DNA from: an uncultured Collinsella sp.
GTDB lineage: Bacteria; Actinomycetota; Coriobacteriia; Coriobacteriales; Coriobacteriaceae
Assembly (NCBI GenBank): GCA_900546105.1
Contig: URBP01000109.1
Span: 1-5,183 of the forward strand
Direction of reading: 5' to 3'
Length of the DNA: 5,183 bases
Under the pieces are notes generated by a model. The model saw only the letters and a list, made by a program, of their open reading frames with translations. It was not told the DNA's origin and made no database searches. A program made the position numbers and the translations under genes. This document shows, in pieces, positions 1 through 5,183 of this stretch (the stretch's first letter is position 1; every line of letters begins with the position of its first letter).

Positions 1-23
1 AGCGAATGTGTCGGGAATGTTTC

Positions 24-41
24 AATGCATGAACATGCAAG
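24..41. promoter_or_regulatory. ARG box 1 (ArgR operator, predicted)
   Basis: The core TGCATGAACATGCA (26-39) is a perfect dyad, with arms TGCAT and ATGCA around a 4-bp centre. It fits the general ARG-box pattern TGMAT-N4-ATKCA recognised by the arginine repressor ArgR, although the centre (GAAC) is less AT-rich than usual. Its position about 110 bp ahead of argC and beside a second box supports an operator role: ArgR with bound arginine would repress the operon. The sequence match and spacing are seen directly; binding is inferred. Confidence 0.75.
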
Positions 42-44
42 CTA

Positions 45-62
45 TTTACGTATTCATGCATC
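45..62. promoter_or_regulatory. ARG box 2 (ArgR operator, predicted)
   Basis: The core TACGTATTCATGCA (47-60) has one good half-site (ATGCA, preceded by ATTC) and one degenerate half (TACGT). Its centre lies exactly 21 bp from the centre of ARG box 1, leaving 3 bp between the two 18-bp boxes. This is the classical spacing of paired ARG boxes bound by an ArgR hexamer on one face of the helix. A weak second box beside a strong first one is common in such operators. Confidence 0.68.
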
Positions 63-68
63 TTTTGG

Positions 69-77
69 TGCTAAAGT
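69..77 (+). promoter_or_regulatory. possible extended -10 promoter element for the arg operon
   Basis: TGCTAAAGT reads as an extended -10 (TGn followed by TAAAGT, four of six matches to TATAAT). The corresponding -35 region, near 49-54, would lie inside ARG box 2, so bound ArgR would block RNA polymerase. There is no good -35 hexamer, which is tolerable for an extended -10 promoter. Transcription would start near 84, giving a leader of about 60 nt. Other weak choices exist, such as CATAAC at 90-95, so the assignment is tentative. Confidence 0.3.
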
Positions 78-146
78 TTCAACCCACTTCATAACTACCG
101 CTGCGAAATGCGCATCGGTGCATAAATCGCCGACAAGGAGTCTGAT

Positions 147-1217
147 ATGTCTTTGAAGGTTGGAATCGTCGGCGCGGCTGGATATGCCGGAGCCGAGCTC
201 ATTCGCCTCGTGCTCGGCCATCCCGAGTTTGAACTTGTTGCCATTACGTCCAACGCCGATGCCGGCCAGCCGCTGTCCGCGGTGTATCCGAGTTTCGCCG
301 GCGTGAGCGATCTTGTTTTCACGACGCACGATGCTCCCGAGCTTACATCCTGCGACGCTGTCTTTTTGGCCGTGCCGCACACCGCTGCCATGGCACAGGT
401 GCCCGCACTGCTTGCCGCAGGCGTTTCCTGCTTCGACTTGTCTGCCGACTACCGCCTGAGCGATCCGTCCGTGTTCGAGGCGTGGTATGCCGCCGAGCAC
501 ACGAGCCCCGAGCTGCTCAAGACCCGCGCTTTCGGCCTGCCCGAGCTGTTCTGCCAGCACTTGGAGACCGCCGCATCCGATTATACTGACGGCAAGTCCG
601 TGCTGGTCGCCTGCGCCGGCTGCTATCCCACCGCAACGAGTCTTGCTGCCGCGCCTGCCGTGCGTGCCGGCTGGGTGGCCCAGAGCGGCCCCGTGATTGT
701 CGATGCCATTAGCGGCGTGACGGGCGCCGGTAAGTCCTGCAACGCCCGCACCCATTTTTGCAGCGCCGACGAGAACTTGGAGGCCTACGGCGTGGGCAAG
801 CATCGCCACACGCCCGAGATTGAGCAAATCCTTGGCCTGACCGATCGCGTCGTCTTTACCCCGCACCTGGCACCGCTCAAGCGCGGTCTGCTCTCCACGG
901 TGACGCTGCCGCTCGCGCCGCAGGCTCTCGATACCTTGACCCTTGAGGACGTTGTCGACCATTACAAGCAGTTCTACGCCGGTCGCACCTTTGTGCGCGT
1001 GCTCGATGCCGGCCAGCAGCCCAAGACGGCTTCGGTCGTCGGCACCAACGCTGCCCAGATTGGCCTCGCGCTCAACAAGCGCGCGGGCGTGCTGGTGGCG
1101 ACGGGTGCTATCGACAATTTGTGCAAGGGCGCTGCGGGCCAAGCAGTCCAGTGCGCCAATATCGTCTTTGGCTTTGACGAGCGACGAGGCTTGCCCACAG
1201 CGGCGTGCCCGGTGTAG
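147..1217 (+). CDS. argC: N-acetyl-gamma-glutamyl-phosphate reductase
   Basis: ArgC (EC 1.2.1.38) is the NADPH-dependent cytoplasmic enzyme that reduces N-acetylglutamyl phosphate to N-acetylglutamate semialdehyde. The 356-residue product is close to the family length. The N-terminal Rossmann fold carries the dinucleotide-binding motif GAAGYAG (9-15). The catalytic cysteine is C159 in AGCYPT (157-162). HRHTPEI (219-225) supplies the conserved histidine pair, H221 being the likely acid/base. A conserved DNLCKGAAGQAVQ block (323-335) precedes the C-terminus. The ATG at 147 is preceded by AAGGAG (135-140) at 6-nt spacing, and glycine-rich motif placement confirms the start. It is the first gene of the operon and lies directly behind the ARG boxes. 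No truncation or missing catalytic residue is seen. Confidence 0.97.
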   Translation: MSLKVGIVGAAGYAGAELIRLVLGHPEFELVAITSNADAGQPLSAVYPSFAGVSDLVFTTHDAPELTSCDAVFLAVPHTAAMAQVPALLAAGVSCFDLSADYRLSDPSVFEAWYAAEHTSPELLKTRAFGLPELFCQHLETAASDYTDGKSVLVACAGCYPTATSLAAAPAVRAGWVAQSGPVIVDAISGVTGAGKSCNARTHFCSADENLEAYGVGKHRHTPEIEQILGLTDRVVFTPHLAPLKRGLLSTVTLPLAPQALDTLTLEDVVDHYKQFYAGRTFVRVLDAGQQPKTASVVGTNAAQIGLALNKRAGVLVATGAIDNLCKGAAGQAVQCANIVFGFDERRGLPTAACPV

Positions 1218-1245
1218 CACATTCGATTGTTAACGATTTGGTAGT

Positions 1246-1325
1246 CGGGCATCGAATGGGGCGCCACTCTTAAGCTGGTCTCATGATCACGACTGGCATG
1301 GCGCACCAACCGATGTCCGTTTTTT
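1246..1325 (+). terminator. intercistronic hairpin plus T6, attenuator- or terminator-like, between argC and argJ
   Basis: The 134-nt spacer between argC and argJ can fold into one long imperfect hairpin. CGGGCATCG (1246-1254) pairs with CGATGTCCG (1311-1319) over 9 bp with one G-U. Inside it, TGG/CCA (1257-1259 with 1306-1308), GCGCCA/TGGCGC (1261-1266 with 1299-1304) and GCTGGTC/GACTGGC (1274-1280 with 1291-1297, two G-U) add 16 more pairs, with a 10-nt loop. Six T residues (1320-1325) follow the outer stem directly, as in an intrinsic terminator. The argJ ribosome site begins 9 nt later. It could lower expression of argJBD relative to argC, act as a conditional attenuator, or serve as an mRNA processing or stabilising structure. 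The pairing was worked out by hand and no folding energy was computed. Confidence 0.5.
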
Positions 1326-1334
1326 GTTTGACAT

Positions 1335-1340
1335 AAGGAG
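1335..1340 (+). promoter_or_regulatory. argJ ribosome binding site with long spacing
   Basis: AAGGAG is a strong Shine-Dalgarno sequence identical to that of argC, but it lies 11 nt before the argJ ATG rather than 6. No alternative in-frame start lies closer, so ATG 1352 is retained. The site follows the T run of the intercistronic hairpin by 9 nt, so changes in that structure could affect access to it. Confidence 0.75.
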
Positions 1341-1351
1341 TCATAAAGACG

Positions 1352-2620
1352 ATGAATACCGAGCTGTTTGATATCAAGATTCGCGCCGTCGAGGGTGGCG
1401 TTACGGCTGCGGCTGGTTTTAAGGCTGCAGGCATCCACGCTGGGTTCCGCAAGAACCCCGAGCGTCTGGATTACGCGCTCGTCGTGCCCGATAAACCCTG
1501 TCCCGGTGCTGGCGTGTTTACCACCAATCGCTTTTGCGCGGCGCCCGTGCAGGTGAGCCGTGCCAACCTGGGCGGTACCGACAAGGGGTACGGTATCATC
1601 GCCGGCGTTTCGGTCAACTCTGGCAATGCCAACGCCGCCACGGGTGAGATCGGCCTTGCATGCGCGCGCGAGACGTGCAGCATCGCATCGCAGGTCATCG
1701 GCTGCGAGCCCCAGCAGATTCTGGTTGCCTCCACGGGTGTGATTGGCCAGATTCTGCCGATCGACACGTTTGAGACCGCCATTCCTGCTGCCTACGAGGC
1801 GCTCTCCGCCCACGGTGGCGCCGATGCCGCTCGCGCCATCATGACGACCGACACGCACTCCAAGGAGTACGCCGTGTCCTACGTCAGTGAGGCTGCGGGT
1901 CATGCGGGCAATGTCTATACGGTAGGCGGAATGTGCAAGGGCTCGGGCATGATCATGCCCAACATGGCCACCATGATCGCAGTTATCACCACCGATGCCC
2001 CCGTCGAGCCTGCGGCACTTCATGCCCTGCTGCTCTCGACCGTCAAGCAGACCTTTAACAAGGTAACGGTCGATTCCGACACCTCGACCAACGACACCTG
2101 CATCATGCTTGCCTCCGGCGCCGCTGCCGCAGATGCCGAGCCTATCGTCGAGGGCTCCGATGCCTTTGACGAGTTGGCATTTGCCGTGCACGAGGTGTGC
2201 GAGAGCCTGGCGCGCAATATCGCCGCCGATGGTGAGGGCGCATCCAAGCTCGTTACGGTCAACGTTACCGGCGCCGCCAACGACGAGGAGGCCGATATCG
2301 CCGCCCGTGCCGTTGCCAACTCGCCGCTCGTTAAGACCTGCATCGCCGGCCACGACTGCAACTGGGGCCGCGTTGCTATGGCGCTTGGCAAGTGCGGCGT
2401 GAAGTTTAATCAGGAAGACGTTTCCATCGACATGATGGGCATGCCTGTCTGTCGCGACGGTCTGACTGTTCCCTTTGACGAGGACGAGGCTCTACGACGT
2501 TTTGAGGCGCCCGAGATCGTGATCTCGGCCGACCTGGGTGCAGGCAACGCGGCAACGACCGTGTGGACCTGCGACCTCACGCATGAGTACATCTCCATCA
2601 ACGGCGACTACCGTTCCTAG
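1352..2620 (+). CDS. argJ: glutamate N-acetyltransferase / ornithine acetyltransferase
   Basis: ArgJ (EC 2.3.1.35, possibly also 2.3.1.1) transfers the acetyl group of N-acetylornithine to glutamate, releasing ornithine and regenerating N-acetylglutamate for ArgB. The 422-residue product is within the family range. The precursor self-cleaves at an Ala-Thr bond, seen here as KGSGMIMPNMATM (196-208), so T207 should become the N-terminal nucleophile of the beta chain. STGVIG (128-133) contributes the oxyanion-hole region and TTDT (165-168) is conserved. DSDTSTND (241-248) and DGEGASK (293-299) are further family signatures. The family's usual D-P-N-W-G-R block reads GHDCNWGR (333-340), so Pro is replaced by Cys beside conserved NWGR. 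The end, YISINGDYRS, is typical. Whether it can also use acetyl-CoA (bifunctional form) cannot be told from sequence. With no argA or argE nearby, the cyclic pathway is the natural reading. Confidence 0.97.
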   Translation: MNTELFDIKIRAVEGGVTAAAGFKAAGIHAGFRKNPERLDYALVVPDKPCPGAGVFTTNRFCAAPVQVSRANLGGTDKGYGIIAGVSVNSGNANAATGEIGLACARETCSIASQVIGCEPQQILVASTGVIGQILPIDTFETAIPAAYEALSAHGGADAARAIMTTDTHSKEYAVSYVSEAAGHAGNVYTVGGMCKGSGMIMPNMATMIAVITTDAPVEPAALHALLLSTVKQTFNKVTVDSDTSTNDTCIMLASGAAAADAEPIVEGSDAFDELAFAVHEVCESLARNIAADGEGASKLVTVNVTGAANDEEADIAARAVANSPLVKTCIAGHDCNWGRVAMALGKCGVKFNQEDVSIDMMGMPVCRDGLTVPFDEDEALRRFEAPEIVISADLGAGNAATTVWTCDLTHEYISINGDYRS

Positions 2621-2691
2621 ATTCCAGACACGCTGCGCATCTTGCCGCGATTGCGGACAGCGGAGCACGGCGCGATAACGATACGAAAGAC

Positions 2692-2695
2692 GAGG
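2692..2695 (+). promoter_or_regulatory. argB ribosome binding site deciding the start
   Basis: GAGG lies 6 nt before the ATG at 2702 and selects that start. The reading frame is open upstream to a TTG at 2642, but the 20 extra residues (MPRLRT...) do not resemble the family and no Shine-Dalgarno precedes that TTG. This site is weaker than the AAGGAG sites of argC and argJ. Confidence 0.65.
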
Positions 2696-2701
2696 CAGAT
2701 T

Positions 2702-3682
2702 ATGAAATTCGCACGCGATTGTCGTTCGAGCGAATCCAACGAAGCAACCGCGCAGCTGCTGTTTGAGGCGCTGCCGTGGATTAAAAACCTGACCGGCAAG
2801 ACAGTCGTTATCAAGTACGGCGGTGCCGCCATGGTCGACGAGCAACTGCGCCGCGACGTGATGAGCGATATCGTTCTGCTCAAGATTATCGGCATGCGCC
2901 CCGTCATCGTGCATGGCGGCGGCAAGGCCATCAACGAGGCGCTGAGCCATTACGATATTCCCGTCGAATTTAAGAATGGCCAGCGCGTGACCACGCCGGA
3001 TACGATGGATATCGTGCGCGAGGTGCTGGGCGGCAAGGTTAACCAGGAGCTGGTCGCTGCCATCAACCAGCACGGCAACCTGGCCGTGGGCGTGTCGGGT
3101 AGCGATGCCGGCACGCTCATCGCCGAGCCGCTCGACCCCGAGCTCGGTCGCGTGGGCAAGGTCACGCACGTCAACACCGACTATATCGAGCGCTTGCTCG
3201 ATAGCGAGTACATCCCCGTCATCGCTACCGTCGCGGCGGGGGAGGACGGCGGCTTCTTCAACATCAATGCCGATACCGCCGCCGGTGCCGTTGCGGCGGC
3301 GCTCCACGCGCATAAGGCGATCTTTTTGACCGACGTCGATGGCCTGTATAAGGACTTTAGCGACAAGGATTCGCTCATCTCCAACCTAACGCTCGACGAG
3401 GTTAATGAGATGCTCTGCGGGGGCGAGGTCGACAAAGGCATGATTCCCAAGCTGCGCGCCGCTGTCGATGCGCTTGCCGCCGGTGTGTTCCGCGCGCACA
3501 TCATCAACGGCACCACGCCGCATTCGCTGCTTCTGGAGCTTCTGACCGATGCCGGCGTCGGCACCGTGATCCATTCCACCGAGACGGCGTACGAGTTCGA
3601 TACGCATCCGCATCCGCTTTCGACGTTTGCTGCGCGTCTGACCGAGAACCTTGACGAGGTCGAGAAGCTTCAGACGGTCTAG
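2702..3682 (+). CDS. argB: acetylglutamate kinase, predicted arginine-sensitive
   Basis: ArgB (EC 2.7.2.8) phosphorylates the gamma-carboxylate of N-acetylglutamate with ATP. This is the committed step and usual control point of the cyclic pathway. In the 326-residue product the amino acid kinase fold shows VIKYGGAAM (36-44, K38 for phosphate binding), VHGGGK (70-75), NGQRVTT (92-98, R95 for substrate), FNINADTAAG (186-195), DVDGLY (211-216) and KGMIPK (245-250, K250 for ATP). Residues about 10-33, including LLFEALPWIKNLTGK, match the N-terminal helix extension of hexameric, arginine-inhibited acetylglutamate kinases, and GVGTVI (285-290) matches the C-terminal part of that arginine-site region. 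Feedback inhibition by arginine is therefore predicted. About 36 residues follow GVGTVI, a tail longer than in most family members. ATG 2702 is chosen from the ribosome site and the N-helix position. Confidence 0.97.
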   Translation: MKFARDCRSSESNEATAQLLFEALPWIKNLTGKTVVIKYGGAAMVDEQLRRDVMSDIVLLKIIGMRPVIVHGGGKAINEALSHYDIPVEFKNGQRVTTPDTMDIVREVLGGKVNQELVAAINQHGNLAVGVSGSDAGTLIAEPLDPELGRVGKVTHVNTDYIERLLDSEYIPVIATVAAGEDGGFFNINADTAAGAVAAALHAHKAIFLTDVDGLYKDFSDKDSLISNLTLDEVNEMLCGGEVDKGMIPKLRAAVDALAAGVFRAHIINGTTPHSLLLELLTDAGVGTVIHSTETAYEFDTHPHPLSTFAARLTENLDEVEKLQTV

Positions 3683-3751
3683 CTGACCCGCAGCCGCCCC
3701 ATTCCTGCACCCATAGCCCCGCGCCGTCTGGCGCCCAACGAAAGGCATCCC

Positions 3752-5035
3752 ATGTCACTTGCAGCTCAGCAATCGCTTGAATCCCATTACGTTATGCATA
3801 CCTTTGGCCGCTCTCCGGTCGAGTTTGTCGAGGGTCACGGCATGAAGCTCACCGGCGACGATGGCCGTGAGTACCTCGACTTTCTTGCCGGCATCGGCGT
3901 GTGCAGCCTAGGTCATGGCGACCCGGCTGTGCTCTCGGCGCTCGAGGCACAGACCAAAAAGCTCATGCATGTCTCCAATTACTTCTACATCGAGCAGCGC
4001 GGACAGGTCGCGGCGCTGCTGTCCAAGCTTGCTAACGACGACGTAGATGGTGCGCGCGTGCTTGCCGATGCCATTGCCGCCGGCGATGAGACCACGGCAG
4101 CTGCTCTTGGTGCCCCGGCTGCGGGCGAGCAGGTGTGGGAGACGTTCTTTGCCAACTCCGGCGCCGAGGCCAACGAGGGTTCGATGAAGCTCGCACGTCT
4201 GTACGCCAAGCGTGCCGGCAATGGTGGCAACACCATCGTGTGCATGCGCGGCGGCTTTCACGGTCGTACGCTCGAGACTATTGCGGCCACCATGCAGGAT
4301 TGGCTGCAGGACAGCTTCCGCCCGCTGCCGGGTGGCTTTGTGGCCTGCACGCCCAACGATGTCGATGAACTGCGTGCGATCTTTAAGCAGCTGGGCAGTG
4401 AAATTTGCGCCGTGATGCTCGAGCCGATCCAAGGTGAGAGTGGCGTGCACCCTATGACCGAGGAGTTTATGGCGGCAGCGCGCGACCTGGCACACGAAGT
4501 GGGCGCCGTGCTTATCGCCGACGAGGTCCAGTGCGGTATCTTCCGCACGGGTAAGCCGTTTGCGTTCCAGACCTATGGCGTGGAGCCCGACATCATGAGC
4601 CTTGCCAAGGGCATTGCTGATGGCGTGCCCATGGGTGCCGTCGTGGCGAAGAAGGAGATTGCCGACGTGTTTAAGCCGGGCGACCACGGCTCGACCTTTG
4701 GCGGTAGCTGCTTGGCCATCGCGGCGTGTGCCGCGACGCTCTCCGCGCTTGTGCGTGGCGATTATGCCGAGCATGCTGCCAAGGTGGGTGCCTATATGGA
4801 GCAGGCGCTGGCTAAGCTTCCGCATGTGGTAGAGGTGCGTGGCCGTGGCCTGATGCTCGGCTGCGATTTGGATGATGCCGCGGGCGACGCGCATGATATT
4901 GTTGCCCGCGCGCTGACCGCCGGTGCCGTGATTAACGCTACGGGTGCCCATACGCTGCGTTTCCTGCCGCCGCTCGTCTGCGAAGAAGCCGACGTGGACA
5001 GCCTGATCGAGATCCTGTCGGACGTTTTGGCCTAA
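3752..5035 (+). CDS. argD: acetylornithine aminotransferase
   Basis: ArgD (EC 2.6.1.11) is the PLP enzyme that transaminates N-acetylglutamate semialdehyde with glutamate to give N-acetylornithine, the substrate of ArgJ. The 427-residue product is a class III aminotransferase. SGAEAN (136-141) binds the cofactor phosphate, GFHGRT (168-173) includes the residue that stacks on the PLP ring, DEVQ (257-260) has the Asp that pairs with the pyridine nitrogen, and SLAKG (283-287) provides the Schiff-base lysine K286. HGSTFGG (312-318) and RGRGLMLG (363-370) are also typical. Residues about 94-128 form an Ala-rich insertion of roughly 30 residues before the SGAEAN strand, which accounts for the length above the usual 390-400. 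ATG 3752 follows GAAAGG (3740-3745) by 6 nt. Related enzymes (ornithine, succinylornithine or succinyl-DAP aminotransferase) share these motifs, but the operon context favours ArgD. Confidence 0.95.
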   Translation: MSLAAQQSLESHYVMHTFGRSPVEFVEGHGMKLTGDDGREYLDFLAGIGVCSLGHGDPAVLSALEAQTKKLMHVSNYFYIEQRGQVAALLSKLANDDVDGARVLADAIAAGDETTAAALGAPAAGEQVWETFFANSGAEANEGSMKLARLYAKRAGNGGNTIVCMRGGFHGRTLETIAATMQDWLQDSFRPLPGGFVACTPNDVDELRAIFKQLGSEICAVMLEPIQGESGVHPMTEEFMAAARDLAHEVGAVLIADEVQCGIFRTGKPFAFQTYGVEPDIMSLAKGIADGVPMGAVVAKKEIADVFKPGDHGSTFGGSCLAIAACAATLSALVRGDYAEHAAKVGAYMEQALAKLPHVVEVRGRGLMLGCDLDDAAGDAHDIVARALTAGAVINATGAHTLRFLPPLVCEEADVDSLIEILSDVLA

Positions 5036-5060
5036 CACAGCGCAATAACTTAATTTGGAC

Positions 5061-5120
5061 CGGGTTCCGGACTGCGGACGTGCCCTATGCGGCATGATTC
5101 AGCGGTCCGGAGCCCGTTTT
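5061..5120 (+). terminator. predicted terminator of the arg operon after argD
   Basis: CGGGTTCCGGACTGC (5061-5075) pairs with GCGGTCCGGAGCCCG (5102-5116) over 15 bp with two G-U pairs. TTTT (5117-5120) follows at once. The enclosed sequence forms a second 6-bp hairpin (5079-5084 with 5091-5096), so the structure is a long stem capped by a small stem-loop. It begins 26 nt after the argD stop. The stem is very stable by inspection but the T run is short, so termination may be incomplete. Confidence 0.72.
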
Positions 5121-5140
5121 GCCTTAGATTTGCTAAGGCA
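5120..5140. repeat. perfect 8-bp inverted repeat, operator-like or second stem-loop
   Basis: TGCCTTAG (5120-5127) and CTAAGGCA (5133-5140) are exact reverse complements around ATTTG. The dyad starts within the T run of the operon terminator and is not followed by T residues on either strand, so it is a poor intrinsic terminator. A 21-bp dyad with a short AT-rich centre is the size of many repressor operators and could serve a gene beyond the window. The function is not known. Confidence 0.5.
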
Positions 5141-5183
5141 GGGAGACCCGCTGGTCAAAAAACATCAATTATGAGTACTGCTA

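Noticed and set aside
109..122. Third ARG-box-like sequence TGCGCATCGGTGCA
   Set aside because: The arms match only partly, the centre is GC-containing, and the spacing to the other two boxes does not fit the 21-bp pattern.
54..1220. Long open frame on the minus strand across argC (388 codons)
   Set aside because: It lies opposite a certain gene, has no recognisable motifs, and is the usual antisense openness produced by strong third-position G/C bias. The similar minus-strand frames at 974-2353, 2492-3313 and 3908-5095 are rejected for the same reason.
1328..1333. Perfect TTGACA -35 hexamer before argJ
   Set aside because: It lies only about 19 nt ahead of the argJ start and overlaps the approach to the ribosome site. 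A -10 at normal spacing would fall inside argJ, so it cannot drive argJ from its ATG.
1218..1351. T-box or other amino-acid riboswitch in the argC-argJ spacer
   Set aside because: The conserved T-box sequence and known riboswitch cores are not present, and the spacer is too short for a full T-box leader.
2645..2656. CCGC-GATT-GCGG mini-hairpin in the argJ-argB spacer
   Set aside because: Four base pairs with no T run are expected by chance in GC-rich DNA, and nothing links it to a function.
2642..2701. Upstream TTG extension of argB by 20 codons
   Set aside because: There is no ribosome site before the TTG, the residues are unlike ArgB, and ATG 2702 has a placed GAGG and the expected N-helix position.
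5171..5183. Possible start of the next gene (ATG AGT ACT GCT)
   Set aside because: No Shine-Dalgarno sequence precedes it and only four codons are visible, so a gene cannot be supported.

Overview
The window is a compact arginine-biosynthesis operon, argC-argJ-argB-argD, with all four genes on the + strand and all complete. It has an operator/promoter region in front, a structured spacer after argC and a strong hairpin after argD. The genes are GC-rich, with strong G/C preference at third codon positions. The cyclic (ArgJ-based) gene set in the order C-J-B-D is typical of Gram-positive and related bacteria. The protein style, including the Ala-rich ArgD and ArgB with extra segments, makes me think of a gut actinobacterium of the Coriobacteriia (Collinsella-like). 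That placement is an impression from sequence style, not a database result.

Layout: bases 1-146 hold two ARG-box-like dyads (24-41 and 45-62) set exactly 21 bp centre to centre, the arrangement used by the ArgR arginine repressor, followed by a possible extended -10 promoter and the argC ribosome site. argC is 147-1217. The 134-nt gap 1218-1351 contains a long imperfect hairpin (1246-1319) followed directly by six T residues, ending just before the argJ ribosome site. argJ is 1352-2620. An 81-nt gap leads to argB, 2702-3682 (the reading frame is open further upstream, but the ATG at 2702 has the ribosome site). A 69-nt C-rich gap leads to argD, 3752-5035. Bases 5036-5183 hold a 15-bp terminator-type stem (5061-5116) with a short T run, then a perfect 8-bp dyad (5120-5140). 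No gene can be supported there.

How the genes work together: ArgJ moves the acetyl group from N-acetylornithine to glutamate, giving ornithine and N-acetylglutamate. ArgB phosphorylates N-acetylglutamate, ArgC reduces the acyl phosphate to the semialdehyde, and ArgD transaminates this to N-acetylornithine, which returns to ArgJ. The set therefore makes ornithine from glutamate while recycling the acetyl group. Two levels of arginine control are suggested by sequence: ArgR at the front of the operon, and feedback inhibition of ArgB through its N-terminal helix extension. Genes for ornithine-to-arginine conversion (argF, argG, argH) and argR are not in the window.

No mobile element, CRISPR array, tRNA, rRNA or clearly new protein system is visible. 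The points most worth a second look are the argC-argJ RNA structure with its competing pairing, the roughly 30-residue insertion in ArgD, the C-terminal tail of ArgB and the dyad after the terminator.
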